Source: Amycolatopsis saalfeldensis (GTDB lineage: Bacteria; Actinomycetota; Actinomycetes; Mycobacteriales; Pseudonocardiaceae). Taken from it: 64,000 nucleotides of DNA. Every line of letters begins with the position of its first letter. Positions within the stretch are counted from its first letter, which is position 1. The translations under genes and the position numbers were made by a program. The notes beneath the pieces were generated by a model, which saw nothing but the letters and a program-made list of their open reading frames with translations, made no database searches and was not told where the DNA came from. Location: assembly GCF_900110575.1 (NCBI RefSeq), contig NZ_FOEF01000004.1, forward strand, positions 186,001-250,000, given 5' to 3'. Of this stretch, positions 18,357-27,196 are shown piece after piece.

Positions 18357-19160
18357 TCAGTCCGCCGGCTGCGGTCCGGGCTGGCAGCGGGGGCAGAACC
18401 AGGTCGGCCGCCGCCGGACGCCGTCGCCTTGTCCCGCCACCCGCACGCGCCCTCCGCACCGGAAGCAGCCCGGCCGGGTCCGCTCGTACACCCAGGTGCG
18501 CCGGCCCCGGGTGGGGTCGCCGGTGGTCACCTGCTCGTGGCGCCACGCGTTGGCGAGCAGCAGCTTGCGGGCCAGCGCCACGGCTTTCGCCGCGTCCACT
18601 TCGGACACCGGCGTCCACGGGGAGACGCCGAGCAGGAAGCAGATCTCCACCTTGTACAGGTTGCCGACGCCGGCCATGATCCGCTGGTCCAGTAAAGCCT
18701 CACCGAGTTCGCGGCCCGGCTCCGCGGCCAGCGCCGCCGTGGCCCGGGCCGCGTGCTCGTCCGTCCACTGTGGATCAAGCAGGTCGGGGCCGAGGTGGGC
18801 CACGAGGCCCGGGGCTTCCGCGGACGGCACGAGTTCCAGGTCGTGCAAGCGGAAACCGACGGCCTGCACGTCGGACGTCGCCAGGATCACCCGCGCGTGA
18901 TGTGCTGGCGTCCGCCACTTCGCGCCGGCGCGGTAGATCTCCCAGCTGCCGTCCATGCGGAGGTGACTGTGGAGGGTCAGGTCGCCGGAGAAGCGCGTGA
19001 ACAGGTGCTTGCCGACGGTGCCGACCCCCAGCACGTCGCGGCCGGACAGGTCCACAGTGGCCAGTGCGGGATGACGGAACTCACCGCGCAACAGCGTTTT
19101 CCCCGCCAGTGCTTTGTCCAGCAGCTTCCCGGCGAGGAAGACGGTGTCACCCTCGGGCAC
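18357..19160 (-). CDS. nei: Fpg/Nei-family DNA glycosylase (endonuclease VIII-like)
   Basis: 267 aa. The protein begins (M)PEGDTVFLAGKLLDKALAG: the N-terminal Pro is the nucleophile and Glu3 the general acid, and the EGDTV form is Nei-like. The helix-two-turn-helix segment contains IMAGVGNLYKVEICFLLGVSPW. A zinc finger closes the protein (CFRCGG and WFCPRCQ, four cysteines). It excises oxidised bases during base-excision repair. The GTG at 19160 lies 3 bases after the ParA-like gene stop, so the two are co-transcribed. Closest known counterpart is mycobacterial Nei2. Confidence 0.92.
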   Translation of the reverse strand: MPEGDTVFLAGKLLDKALAGKTLLRGEFRHPALATVDLSGRDVLGVGTVGKHLFTRFSGDLTLHSHLRMDGSWEIYRAGAKWRTPAHHARVILATSDVQAVGFRLHDLELVPSAEAPGLVAHLGPDLLDPQWTDEHAARATAALAAEPGRELGEALLDQRIMAGVGNLYKVEICFLLGVSPWTPVSEVDAAKAVALARKLLLANAWRHEQVTTGDPTRGRRTWVYERTRPGCFRCGGRVRVAGQGDGVRRRPTWFCPRCQPGPQPAD

Positions 19161-19163
19161 GGC

Positions 19164-20021
19164 TCAGCCCGCGTTGCCGGAGACTTCCGCCGGCGTGTCG
19201 GTGGGGTCCTCTTCGCCGCGTACGCGGTGCCGCCCGGCGCGGCTGGAGCGCAGGATCTTGGCCAGCACCATGTTGAACGTCAGCGCGATCTCCTGCGCGC
19301 CGGGCGAGTGCCACTCGTGGATCGGGCTGCACGCGCCCTGCGCCTGCTGCACCGCCAGCCGGTCCGGGATCGCCGTGGGCATCACCAGCGAGCCGAAGTT
19401 CTCGCGCAGCTCCGCGACCCGGAACTGGTGCTCGTAGGAGCGCACGCGCAGCTTGTTCACCAGCACCCCGATCGGGCGCAGGTCCGGGTTGTGCTCCTCG
19501 CGGATCCGCTCGATCGCCTCCAGCGCGCGCTGGGCGCCCGCCACGGCGTACATCGTGGGCTCGGTGACGATCAGTGCGCTGTCGGCCGCGACCAGCGCCG
19601 ACTTGGTCAGCCGGCCCAGCGACGGCGGGCAGTCGATGATCACCAGCTCGTACGGGTCCTCGCGCAGCGGCCGCTGGTGCAGCTCGTCCAGTGCGCGGGA
19701 CAGGTTCTCCAGCCGGCGGCCGTCGGGGCCGGGCTCGTTGAGCAGCTCCAGCTCCTCCGCGCCGACCAGGACGTCGACCTCCTCGGACCACACGCTCGGC
19801 GCGATGGCGCGCTCCAGCACGGCGCGGGCCGGGGTCTCGAGGACGTCGGCGAGCGTCGCCTCGGTGTAGGGCGGGTCGAGCGAGGTGGTGGCGTTGCCCT
19901 GCGGGTCGAGGTCGGCGACGAGGGTCCGGGTTCCCCTACGCAGAGCGGCCGACGCGATACCGAGCGCGACCGTCGTTTTGCCGACGCCACCCTTGAGGCT
20001 GAGTACGGCGACCGTGTGCAC
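19164..20021 (-). CDS. ParA-like MinD/ParA ATPase (orphan)
   Basis: 285 aa. The deviant Walker A (KGGVGKTTVALGIASAAL) is at residues 10-27, Walker A' is VADLDPQGNATTSL, and the Walker B region is LVIIDCPPSLGRLTKSALVAAD. These define the ParA/Soj family of dynamic positioning ATPases. No parB-like gene or parS site is adjacent; the downstream gene is a DNA glycosylase. The chromosome-partition ParA is expected near the origin, so this is more likely an orphan with a specialised positioning role. It starts at the ATG at 20021. Confidence 0.88.
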   Translation of the reverse strand: MHTVAVLSLKGGVGKTTVALGIASAALRRGTRTLVADLDPQGNATTSLDPPYTEATLADVLETPARAVLERAIAPSVWSEEVDVLVGAEELELLNEPGPDGRRLENLSRALDELHQRPLREDPYELVIIDCPPSLGRLTKSALVAADSALIVTEPTMYAVAGAQRALEAIERIREEHNPDLRPIGVLVNKLRVRSYEHQFRVAELRENFGSLVMPTAIPDRLAVQQAQGACSPIHEWHSPGAQEIALTFNMVLAKILRSSRAGRHRVRGEEDPTDTPAEVSGNAG

Positions 20022-20137
20022 TCGGCACAGCCTACGGCCCGTTCGGCGGATCGGTCCCCAGGAAGGTGTCGAACGCCGCTACCGGGCGGTATGGGTCACG
20101 GCGAGTGACCGGCGGGCGGGCACTACCCTGTCCGACT

Positions 20138-20869
20138 ATGAAGACGGACACCGTGGCCGCCCGGGGTTCCGGCGCCGTTCGCCGGGCACTCGAGACGGAG
20201 CTGCGCGCGGCCCGCGCCCGGGGCGTGGAGCAGCCCTCCGTCGTCGACGTCGGCGGCGGCAGCGGCGGCTGGGCGGTGCCCTTCGCGTCGGCCGGCTGCC
20301 TCGTGACGGTGGTCGAGCCCAACCCGAACGCGCTGGCGACGCTGCGGCGGCGCGCGGAGGAAGAGGGCGTCTCGCACCGGATCACGGTGATCGCGGACGA
20401 CTCCGACGCGCTCGCGGCCCACGTGCCGGCCGGCTCGGCCGACCTGGTGCTGGCCCACGGCCTGCTCGAAGTGGTCGACGACCCGGCCGTGGTGCTCGCC
20501 GCGCTGGCGGCCGCCGTCGCGCCCGGCGGGGCGGTTTCGGTCCTGGTGGCCAACCGCAACGCGGCCGTGCTGCACCGCGCGCTGGCCGGCCGGATCGCCG
20601 AGGCCCAGCGGCTGCTCGACAGCGAAGACGGGGTCATCCCCGGCGAGCGCGACACCATGCTGCGCCGGTTCGACAGCGCCGGGCTGACCGGCCTGCTGGT
20701 CGCCGCCGGGCTGGAAGTGACCCTGCTGCGGGGCGACCGGGTGATCTCCGACGTGGTCGCGGGCGAGGTGCGCGACGACGAGCTGGCGGAGTTCGAGCTG
20801 GCCGCGGCGGCGGTGCCCGCGCTGCGCGACGTCGCGGGCCGGCTGCACGCGATGGCCCGGCGCGCCTGA
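20138..20869 (+). CDS. SAM-dependent methyltransferase, class I
   Basis: 243 aa from the ATG at 20138. Motif I is VVDVGGGSGGWAVPFASAG near residue 38, with the acidic motif II VTVVEPNPNAL and a post-I region LVLAHGLLEVVDD. The C-terminal half (ERDTMLRRFDSAGLTGLLVAAG, then GDRVISDVV) resembles tRNA CmoA/SmtA-like methyltransferases, but the substrate is not identifiable. TACCCT at 20123-20128 sits 9 bases before the ATG with no ribosome site, suggesting leaderless expression. It is transcribed toward the polymerase IV gene 34 bases downstream. Confidence 0.82.
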   Translation: MKTDTVAARGSGAVRRALETELRAARARGVEQPSVVDVGGGSGGWAVPFASAGCLVTVVEPNPNALATLRRRAEEEGVSHRITVIADDSDALAAHVPAGSADLVLAHGLLEVVDDPAVVLAALAAAVAPGGAVSVLVANRNAAVLHRALAGRIAEAQRLLDSEDGVIPGERDTMLRRFDSAGLTGLLVAAGLEVTLLRGDRVISDVVAGEVRDDELAEFELAAAAVPALRDVAGRLHAMARRA

Positions 20870-20902
20870 AACTGTCGGTGGTCCCGGGTAGCGTCCGCGG
20901 AC

Positions 20903-22150
20903 GTGGGGAGAAACACCGAACTGCCCAGCGGGATGGCCCGCTACCGCGTCACCACCGGTGCCGCGGCGCTGCCGGACGACACCGGCTGCGCGATCCTGCA
21001 CGTCGACATGGACGCGTTTTTCGTCTCCTGTGAGCTGCGCACGCGGCCGGAGCTGGTGGACAAGCCCGTGGTCGTGTCCGGCGGCGGGCCGCGGTCGGTG
21101 GTGGCCGCGGCGAACTACCCGGCGCGCGAGTTCGGCGTGCGGTCCGCGATGCCGTTCTCCACGGCCAAGCGGCTGTGCCCCCAGCTGGTCTGCATCCAGC
21201 CGACTTCGGGGCTGTACGGCGAGGTTTCGCGTGGGGTGATGGACATCTTCCGCGACCTGACGCCGTTGGTGGAGCCGCTGAGCCTGGACGAGGCGTTCCT
21301 GGACGTCGGCGGCGCGCTGCGGCGGCTGGGTGCCACTCCGGCGCAGCTGGGCGCGCGGATCCGCGAGCGGGTGGTGGCCGAGCACGGGATCACCTGCTCG
21401 GTGGGCGTCGCGAAGGTCAAGTACGTCGCCAAGCTCGCCTCGGGCATGGCGAAGCCGGACGGGATGGTGGTCGTGCCGGCGGCGGAGACGCTCGCGTTCC
21501 TGCACCCGTTGCCCGTCTCGGCGCTGTGGGGGGTCGGGCAGCGGACCGAGGAGCACCTGCGCCAGCAGGGGCTGCACACGATCGCGGACGTCGCGGCGGC
21601 CCCGCCGGCCCGGCTGCGGCGGTCGCTGGGCCGCGCGGTCGGCGACCACCTGTGGGCGCTGGCGAGCGGCCACGACGACCGCGCGGTGGTGCCGGAGTCG
21701 GCGGAGAAGTCGATCGGCGCGGAGCGGACCTTCGAGGTCGACCTGCACAGCCGCGCCGAGCTGGGGCTGGAGCTGCTCCGGCTCGCCGAACGGGTCGGCG
21801 CCACGCTGCGGGCCCGCGGCCTGCGCGGCCGGACGGTCTCGATCAAGGTGCGCTTCGCGGACTTCCGCACAATCACCCGTTCCCGCACCCTGTTCACCGC
21901 CACCGACGTCGCCCGCGACATCCACCGCACCGCCGTCGACCTGCTCGCCGAACACGCCCCGACCGGCGCCATCCGCCTGATCGGCGTCCGCGTCGAAGGC
22001 CTGGACACCGCCGAAGCCGGCGAACAACTCCTCCTCGCCTCAGCCGAACCCCGCTGGCGCGACGCCGAAGTAGCCGCCGACGTCGCCCGCTCCAAGTTCG
22101 GCGCATCCGCAGTCCGCCCGGCGTCGCTACTTTCGCCACGGGAGCAGTGA
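20903..22150 (+). CDS. dinB: DNA polymerase IV (Y family)
   Basis: 415 aa. Catalytic motifs are HVDMDAFFVSCE (first acidic residues) and SLDEAFLDV (Asp-Glu pair), with the YPAREFGVRSAMP finger segment and the GITCSVGVAKVKYVAKLAS palm. The helix-hairpin-helix (LWGVGQRTEEHLRQQGLHTI) and little-finger domain are complete. The C-terminal EQLLLA resembles a weakened beta-clamp motif (usual form QL-x-LF). It carries out error-prone lesion bypass. The GTG at 20903 follows TAGCGT by 8 bases, consistent with a leaderless mRNA; an ATG at 20933 is an alternative. Confidence 0.92.
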   Translation: MGRNTELPSGMARYRVTTGAAALPDDTGCAILHVDMDAFFVSCELRTRPELVDKPVVVSGGGPRSVVAAANYPAREFGVRSAMPFSTAKRLCPQLVCIQPTSGLYGEVSRGVMDIFRDLTPLVEPLSLDEAFLDVGGALRRLGATPAQLGARIRERVVAEHGITCSVGVAKVKYVAKLASGMAKPDGMVVVPAAETLAFLHPLPVSALWGVGQRTEEHLRQQGLHTIADVAAAPPARLRRSLGRAVGDHLWALASGHDDRAVVPESAEKSIGAERTFEVDLHSRAELGLELLRLAERVGATLRARGLRGRTVSIKVRFADFRTITRSRTLFTATDVARDIHRTAVDLLAEHAPTGAIRLIGVRVEGLDTAEAGEQLLLASAEPRWRDAEVAADVARSKFGASAVRPASLLSPREQ

Positions 22151-22159
22151 CGCTCACGG

Positions 22160-23290
22160 TGCGGCGGCCTCCGGTGCGCGGGCCGGGCTGCCGTGTGGTG
22201 GGGCCGCAGAGTTACGAACCGCCGGGCCGTGGGGCTTCGGGGCGCGGGGCTGTGGGCCCGCGAGCTGCCGGGCCGTCGGGCTGCTACGCCGCCGAGCTGT
22301 GGGCCCGCGAGCCGCTGGGCCGCCGGACTGCGAGCCACCAGGCCGCAGGCACGCGAGCTGCTGGTCTGCCGGGCTAAGAGTCGCCAGGCCGCCCAGGCCG
22401 TATGCCCGCGAGCCGCTGGGCCACCGGGCTGCTGGGCGGGCCGGACTGCCGGGCTGTGGGCCCGCGAGCCGCCGGGCTGCGAGTTGCGGGGCCGCTGGGC
22501 TGCCGAGCGTTGGGGCTGCGAGCCGCACGCCAGCAGGGCTGTGGGGCCGCCGGGAGTCGGGCTGTAGGCCCGCGAGCCGCTGGGCCACCGGGCCGCAGGG
22601 CGGTGGGGCCGCAGGACTACGAGCCGCTGGGCCGTGCGGCTGTCTGACCGCCAAGCCGCCGGACTTTGGGGCCGCGAGCCACGAGCCACGAGCCTCGGGG
22701 GCTGTGGGCAGCTGGTTGCGAGCCGCCGGACCGCCCGGCGGTGGGCTGCGGGGCGCGGGGCGCGGGGCCACCGGGCCGCAGGGCGGTGGGGCCGCAGGAC
22801 TACGAGCCGCTGGGCCGTGCGGCTGTCTGACCGCCAAGCCGCCGGACTTTGGGGCCGCGAGCCATGAGCCACGAGCCTCGGGGGCTGTGGGCAGCTGGTT
22901 GCGAGCCGCCGGACCGCCCGGCGGTGGGCTGCGGGGCGCGGGGCTGTGGGCCCGCGAGCCGCTCTGCTGCCGGGCTGCGAGCCCCCGCGCTGCCAGGCTG
23001 CCGGGCTGCCGGGCCGGGCTGCGGGCCGCGCGCTACCGGACCGCGAGCCGCCGGGCTGCCGGGCGCCGAGGTGTGGGGCCACGAGATGTGGGCCGCGAGT
23101 TGTGGGGCTGCCGGACTGCGAGCTGCCGCGCTGCCTGACGCCGAGTTGTGGCGCTGCCTGGCGTCGAGTTGTGGGGTCGCGAGTCGTGGGGCAGCCGAGC
23201 TGTCGGGCCGCAGGGACCTGGGGCAGCCGGGCTGTAAAGCAGTCGGGCCGCAAGCAGGCGGGGCCGCAAGAGCCGCAGGGGCGCGAGTGG
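22160..23290. repeat. Long G-rich degenerate minisatellite array
   Basis: Over 1.1 kb of short, degenerate, G-skewed units built on GGGCCGC, GAGCCGC and GGGCTG blocks starting right after dinB. Nearly every frame is open on both strands because stop codons are rare in such sequence. The translations are low-complexity and frame-dependent, so no gene is called. The array contains a 183-base tandem duplication (see next entry) and several four-G-run motifs. Confidence 0.85.
22582..22947 (+). repeat. 183-base tandem duplication inside the minisatellite
   Basis: Copy 1 begins at 22582 and copy 2 at 22765, both with GGGCCACCGGGCCGCAGGGC. I found about 179 bases matching, with one difference (ACGAGCC versus ATGAGCC near 22681/22864) before they diverge at 22761/22944. 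Such identity implies a recent duplication. Confidence 0.85.
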
Positions 23291-23553
23291 ATCCCGCGGC
23301 GCCCCGGCAGGGTGGCTGGCCGCCCCGTGCGGGTGATGGGTGGCGGGGCCGTCGTGTGGTCGCGGGGAGTGGTCGGCGGGGCGGGGGAGGGTGCGCGGCG
23401 GAGGTCGGCGCAGGGTGTTCGGGGGGTTCTCGACCTGGTGAAGGGCGTGAGATCGGTCGCGGTGACGGTCTGTCAACCCACGTCAGTCGAGATTTCCCCC
23501 AATTCGATCCCTTCTGGATACGGGATCGGGTAGTCGGACGCGCGCGGGGCTCG

Positions 23554-23559
23554 TATCCT
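23554..23559 (+). promoter_or_regulatory. Possible -10 element before the DUF3040 gene
   Basis: TATCCT about 90 bases before the ATG, in the unique sequence that follows the minisatellite. No clear -35 is seen. Confidence 0.3.
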
Positions 23560-23647
23560 GGACAGTGCCACCCCGCCTGGGGTTGGCTGTTGGGTCCAGG
23601 ACGTTGCGCGGCCCGGCGCCCGCGACAGCTGTGCCGGAGGAGGAAAG

Positions 23648-24058
23648 ATGCCACTCTCCGAGCATGAGCAGCGGCTGCTCGATCAGATCGAGCGCGAGCT
23701 CTATGCCGAGGACCCCAAGTTCGCATCGACGGTGCGTGGCACCCGGATGCGCCGCCCCGCTCGTCGACGGCGCATCCAGGGGATCGTCCTGTTCGTGCTG
23801 GGCGTCGCACTGCTGGTGCTGGGGGTGGTGGTGCCCGTGCTGCGGGTCGCCGACATCCCGTTGATCAGCGTGCTGGGGTTCCTCGTGATGTTCTTCGGGG
23901 TGATGATGGCCGTCACGTCCATACGCCAGGGTGACAGTGGCAAGGACAACGGCGGCCCCCACAGCAGCGGGGGAGGCGGCGGCAAGCAGTCGAGCCGTCG
24001 CAGCTCGTTCACCCAGCGCATGGAGGAACGCTTCCGCCAGCGCTTCGAAGAGCAATAA
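23648..24058 (+). CDS. DUF3040 small membrane protein
   Basis: 136 aa. The N-terminus MPLSEHEQRLLDQIERELYAEDPKFA is the DUF3040 signature. Two membrane helices (IVLFVLGVALLVLGVVVPVL and IPLISVLGFLVMFFGVMMAV) span about residues 43-90. A Gly/Ser linker and a basic, coiled C-terminus follow. The family is actinobacterial and is often encoded near the dcw cluster (Rv2169c in M. tuberculosis). Function is unknown; a membrane or envelope role is inferred. A strong GGAGGAGGAAAG ribosome site supports the ATG at 23648. Confidence 0.88.
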   Translation: MPLSEHEQRLLDQIERELYAEDPKFASTVRGTRMRRPARRRRIQGIVLFVLGVALLVLGVVVPVLRVADIPLISVLGFLVMFFGVMMAVTSIRQGDSGKDNGGPHSSGGGGGKQSSRRSSFTQRMEERFRQRFEEQ

Positions 24059-24076
24059 CACACCGCCACCTTCGAG

Positions 24077-24112
24077 ATCCGCGCTTCGCCCTCCCCGGGG
24101 CGGAGCGCGGAT
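24077..24112. terminator. Bidirectional terminator between convergent genes
   Basis: ATCCGCGCT...AGCGCGGAT (9-bp outer arms) encloses a CGCCC/GGGCG inner stem, followed by TTTCTC. It lies between the DUF3040 gene and the transglutaminase gene that converge here. Confidence 0.75.
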
Positions 24113-24270
24113 TTCTCGTGTGCGCGCAAAGACCGGCACCGCCGCACGGTGATCGGGCCGGCCCCCACGGTCAGGAGCGGGGGCGCACGGCGCTGGAGTC
24201 AGGCGCGAACCGCACGCCCTCGGCTGATCGCAAACGCTGCGGCAAGACCGGAATCGGAGCCCCAGCGGCC

Positions 24271-26844
24271 TCAGGAACGGCGGCGCAGCACCGACTTCGG
24301 GAACAGCCGTCCGCGCCAGGGCAGCGGGGCGGTGCGGCCGAGGCCGCGGCGCAGTTCGTCGAAGGCCGGGGCCAGGTGCGGGTCCGGGGCGGGCACGTCG
24401 CTGTACCAGGTCTTCTCGACGGCGCCGATCACCGCGCGCAGGCTCTCGCGGGCGGGGTCGTCCAGGTGGTGGCTCGCGGCGATCTTCTGGCCGGCCACGC
24501 GGACGGTGTCGCTGTCCGGGATCGGCAGGCCCCGGTCGGCGCACTCGGCTCTGAGCTCCCGCCACGCCGCGTCGGCCGCGCCGGGGGCGTGGGCCGCGAT
24601 GGCCTGGAGACGGCGGCGGCGGAAGAAGTCCCGTACGGCGGCCGGACCGCCGATGCCCGCGAGCAGGACCACCACGATCAGCGCGAACCACCACGCCACC
24701 AGCGCCGCCAGGAAACCCGCCGCCGCCACGAACAGCACGCCCGCGGCCAGCGGCAGCCACAGCGCGGCCAGGTGGACGCGGTCGTCGGCCGGGACCGCGG
24801 TGGGGGTGCGGACCAGCAGGGTGCCGTCCGGCGTCGCGTCCGGTGGCGGGACGCCGGAGCCGGGCGACTGGCCACCGGGGCCGCTCCGACGGCGCGAGGA
24901 GCGCAGCAGGTACGCCGCCAGCACCGCCAGCCCGCCGAGCACCGCCAGCACGAGGGCGAGCGCGATCAGCCAGCCGTTGCTCGACCCCTGATCCGGCGCC
25001 GGCCCGGGGGCGGCCTGGCTCTGGCCCTTGTCCAGCGGGTTGTTCGCGGTCGGCGCGCTGGACTTCGACGCGGTCGGCAGGTCGTCGGTGGCGTTCGGCT
25101 GCTGGGAGCTGGAGTCGTTCTGCTGCAGGTACGGCGGGACGATGCCGCGGCCGTCGGCGAGCGGCGTCGGGTCGAAGCTGACCCAGCCCTTGTCGCCGAA
25201 GTACGCCTCGACCCACGCGTGCGCGTCCTGCGAGCTGATCGACTGGTAGTCGCCCTTCTGGACGCCCGGCGTGAAGCCGATCGCGACGCGCGCGGGGATG
25301 TGCGCCACGCGCAGCATCACCGCCATCGCGGACGCGTACTGCTCGCAGTAGCCGCGCTTGCCGTTGAGGATGAAGTCGGCCAGCGCGTCGGCGTCGGTGG
25401 CGTCGGCGGTCTTCGTGTCGTAGACGAAACCGTTCTGGGCGCTGAAGAACTGCCACAGCGCGTTGGCCTTGTCGAAGTTGTTGGTCTGGCCCGCCACGAT
25501 CTGGTCGGTCTTCGCGATCACCCGCGGGTCGACGCGGTCGATGGTCGTGTACGCCGCCGGCACCTCGTCGGACTTCGGGTCGGTGACGCGCAGTTCGGCG
25601 GCGGTCGGCTCCTTCAGCGAAGCGGTTTCGGTGTACGGCGGCGCCGGCTCGCTCTTCGTGGTGAAGACGGCGCCGCTGACCCGGTCGTACAACCACTGCG
25701 GCGAGACGCCGCGCAGCGCGCGCGGGGCGCCGTAGACCGGCAGCCAGTTGTCGACCCAGCGGGTGGGCTCGATCTGGATCTGCCGGGAGACGCCGGTGCC
25801 GTCGTCGCCCGGCGCGGCGGGCAGGGTGGCGCCGGCGAGGACGCCGGTCTGGGCCTGGCCGCCGCCGCGCAGGCCCCAGCCCTTGTTCGGGGTGTAGGTG
25901 TCGAGGGTGAACGCGCGCAGCAGCCGCCGGTCCGAGCCGAGGCCGCGGACCTGGAACAGCTCGGTGTTCGCGCCCTGGTCGAGCAGGCCGCGCAGCTGCG
26001 TGAACGGGGCGACGCCGAAGCCGCCCGCGCCGTTCCCGCCCGTTCCGCCGCTGGCGCCGAACGGGATCTTGCCGACCGTGCCGACCACGGTGATCCCGCC
26101 GCCGAGCAGGCCGAGCACGATCGCGGCGCCGACCACGGCCACGGGGGCCTGCAGTGCGCGGGCGGGGCCGCCGGAGCCCGGGGCGTCGCGGTTGCGCCAG
26201 CGCCGGTGCCGGTGGCTGCCGTCGATGGCGAGCAGGCAGGGGAACGCGGCCGCGCCGAGCAGGAACGTCCACCACGGCAGCAGGCTGTCGGACAGCGCCG
26301 CGGGCACCGCGTAGACGCACAGCAGCACCAGCCCGGTGGCGGCCGGCGCCGCGGCGGCCACCGCGAGCGTGTCGACGAGCACCGCGACCAGGCCGATCGC
26401 GATGGTCACCAGGCACAGGATCGGCTGCGTGCCCTCCACCGGCGGCAGCCCGGTGCGGATCTGCTCCGCGGACGCCGCGAGCGTCGCCTGCAATTCCCCG
26501 AACGCGGTCGGGCCGGGGAAGATCTTGAGGACGCCCTGCGTGGTGAACGCGCCGGTGATCAGGAACAGCAGCACCAGCAGCTGCCCGAGCCCGACGACGA
26601 TGGTCGGGGCCCGCAGCGAGCGCAGCGCCAGCCCGGTCGACGCGACCAGGATGACGGCGACCAGCAGGTACCCGAACCACGCCCAGCCGTTCACCACGCC
26701 GGTCAGGGAGGTGGCCGCGCAAAGCGTCGCGCCACCCGCCGCGGCCGGCGGCAGCACGCTGCTCGACCACGGCGCCGCCGGTGCCGGGGGCTGCGGCGTG
26801 GGAGTGTGCGGAATCGGCGGCCGCGGCGGCGCGGTGGCGGTCAT
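24271..26844 (-). CDS. TgpA-type membrane transglutaminase-like protein
   Basis: 857 aa from the ATG at 26844, which overlaps the stop of the frame upstream (ATGA). About six N-terminal membrane helices (residues 25-240) precede an extracytoplasmic region. The transglutaminase-like core has Cys500 (GYCEQYASAMAVMLR), His in DAHAWVEAYF and Asp in SFDPTP, a complete Cys-His-Asp triad. Further membrane helices and a cytoplasmic C-terminal DUF4129-like tail follow. It sits after moxR and DUF58 genes, the standard arrangement of this envelope-associated module. The activity is unproven; protease or peptide-crosslinking roles are proposed for the family. Confidence 0.9.
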   Translation of the reverse strand: MTATAPPRPPIPHTPTPQPPAPAAPWSSSVLPPAAAGGATLCAATSLTGVVNGWAWFGYLLVAVILVASTGLALRSLRAPTIVVGLGQLLVLLFLITGAFTTQGVLKIFPGPTAFGELQATLAASAEQIRTGLPPVEGTQPILCLVTIAIGLVAVLVDTLAVAAAAPAATGLVLLCVYAVPAALSDSLLPWWTFLLGAAAFPCLLAIDGSHRHRRWRNRDAPGSGGPARALQAPVAVVGAAIVLGLLGGGITVVGTVGKIPFGASGGTGGNGAGGFGVAPFTQLRGLLDQGANTELFQVRGLGSDRRLLRAFTLDTYTPNKGWGLRGGGQAQTGVLAGATLPAAPGDDGTGVSRQIQIEPTRWVDNWLPVYGAPRALRGVSPQWLYDRVSGAVFTTKSEPAPPYTETASLKEPTAAELRVTDPKSDEVPAAYTTIDRVDPRVIAKTDQIVAGQTNNFDKANALWQFFSAQNGFVYDTKTADATDADALADFILNGKRGYCEQYASAMAVMLRVAHIPARVAIGFTPGVQKGDYQSISSQDAHAWVEAYFGDKGWVSFDPTPLADGRGIVPPYLQQNDSSSQQPNATDDLPTASKSSAPTANNPLDKGQSQAAPGPAPDQGSSNGWLIALALVLAVLGGLAVLAAYLLRSSRRRSGPGGQSPGSGVPPPDATPDGTLLVRTPTAVPADDRVHLAALWLPLAAGVLFVAAAGFLAALVAWWFALIVVVLLAGIGGPAAVRDFFRRRRLQAIAAHAPGAADAAWRELRAECADRGLPIPDSDTVRVAGQKIAASHHLDDPARESLRAVIGAVEKTWYSDVPAPDPHLAPAFDELRRGLGRTAPLPWRGRLFPKSVLRRRS

Positions 26845-27176
26845 CGGGCACCGCCGATCAGCATGCCGCGGCTGTGGCTGCTCGCGCGATGGCCGTGCCC
26901 GGGCTCGGCGGGGTTCGCGGTGGTGAGGGGGGTGGCCGGGTTCATCGGGCACCGCCGATCAGGATGCCGCGGCTGTGGCTCGCGCGGGTGGCTGCGCTCG
27001 GACTCGGCGGGGTTCGCGGTGGTGAGGGGAGTGCCCGGGTTCATCGCGCACCGCCGATCAGCACGCTGGAGCTGTCCGTGCCGCGCCCGAAGTGCCCCGA
27101 TATGGCGTTGGTCGCGGTCGACGCATCCACTGGAGCGTTCGGCGGGGTTCGCGGAGGCGAGCGGAGCGGTGGTCAT
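26841..27176 (-). CDS. Small open frame bridging DUF58 and transglutaminase genes, built of repeats
   Basis: 111 codons from the ATG at 27176 (ATGA overlap with the DUF58 stop) to a TGA that overlaps the next ATG at 26844. The translation is three repeats starting MTTAPLASANPAE, MNPGTPLTTANPAE and MNPATPLTTANPAE; the last ends M-LIGGAR, matching the DUF58 C-terminus LIGGAR. It looks like duplicated junction DNA rather than a folded protein. It may still be translated because coupling is intact on both sides. Low confidence as a functional gene. Confidence 0.3.
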   Translation of the reverse strand: MTTAPLASANPAERSSGCVDRDQRHIGALRARHGQLQRADRRCAMNPGTPLTTANPAESERSHPREPQPRHPDRRCPMNPATPLTTANPAEPGHGHRASSHSRGMLIGGAR

Positions 27177-27196
27177 CGGGCACCGCCGATCAGGGC
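26841..27196 (-). repeat. Tandem repeats of a stop-start junction
   Basis: The block CTGATCGGCGGTGCCCGATGA (one copy with GCGCG) occurs four times, with ATG codons at 27176, 27044, 26945 and 26844. Units are 132, 99 and 101 bases. Each contains CACC(G)CGAACCCCGCCGA downstream of its ATG. The repeats cover the end of the DUF58 gene and the start of the transglutaminase gene. Confidence 0.8.

Noticed and set aside
19164..20021. Chromosomal partition parA
   Set aside because: No parB or parS-like sites beside it; the origin-proximal partition locus is not in this window.
22160..23290. Possible coding genes with collagen-like composition
   Set aside because: All frames are open in repeat DNA; composition depends on the frame and no start with ribosome site or conserved motif is present.
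22160..23290. CRISPR array
   Set aside because: Units are contiguous and degenerate, with no unique spacers of constant length and no cas genes.
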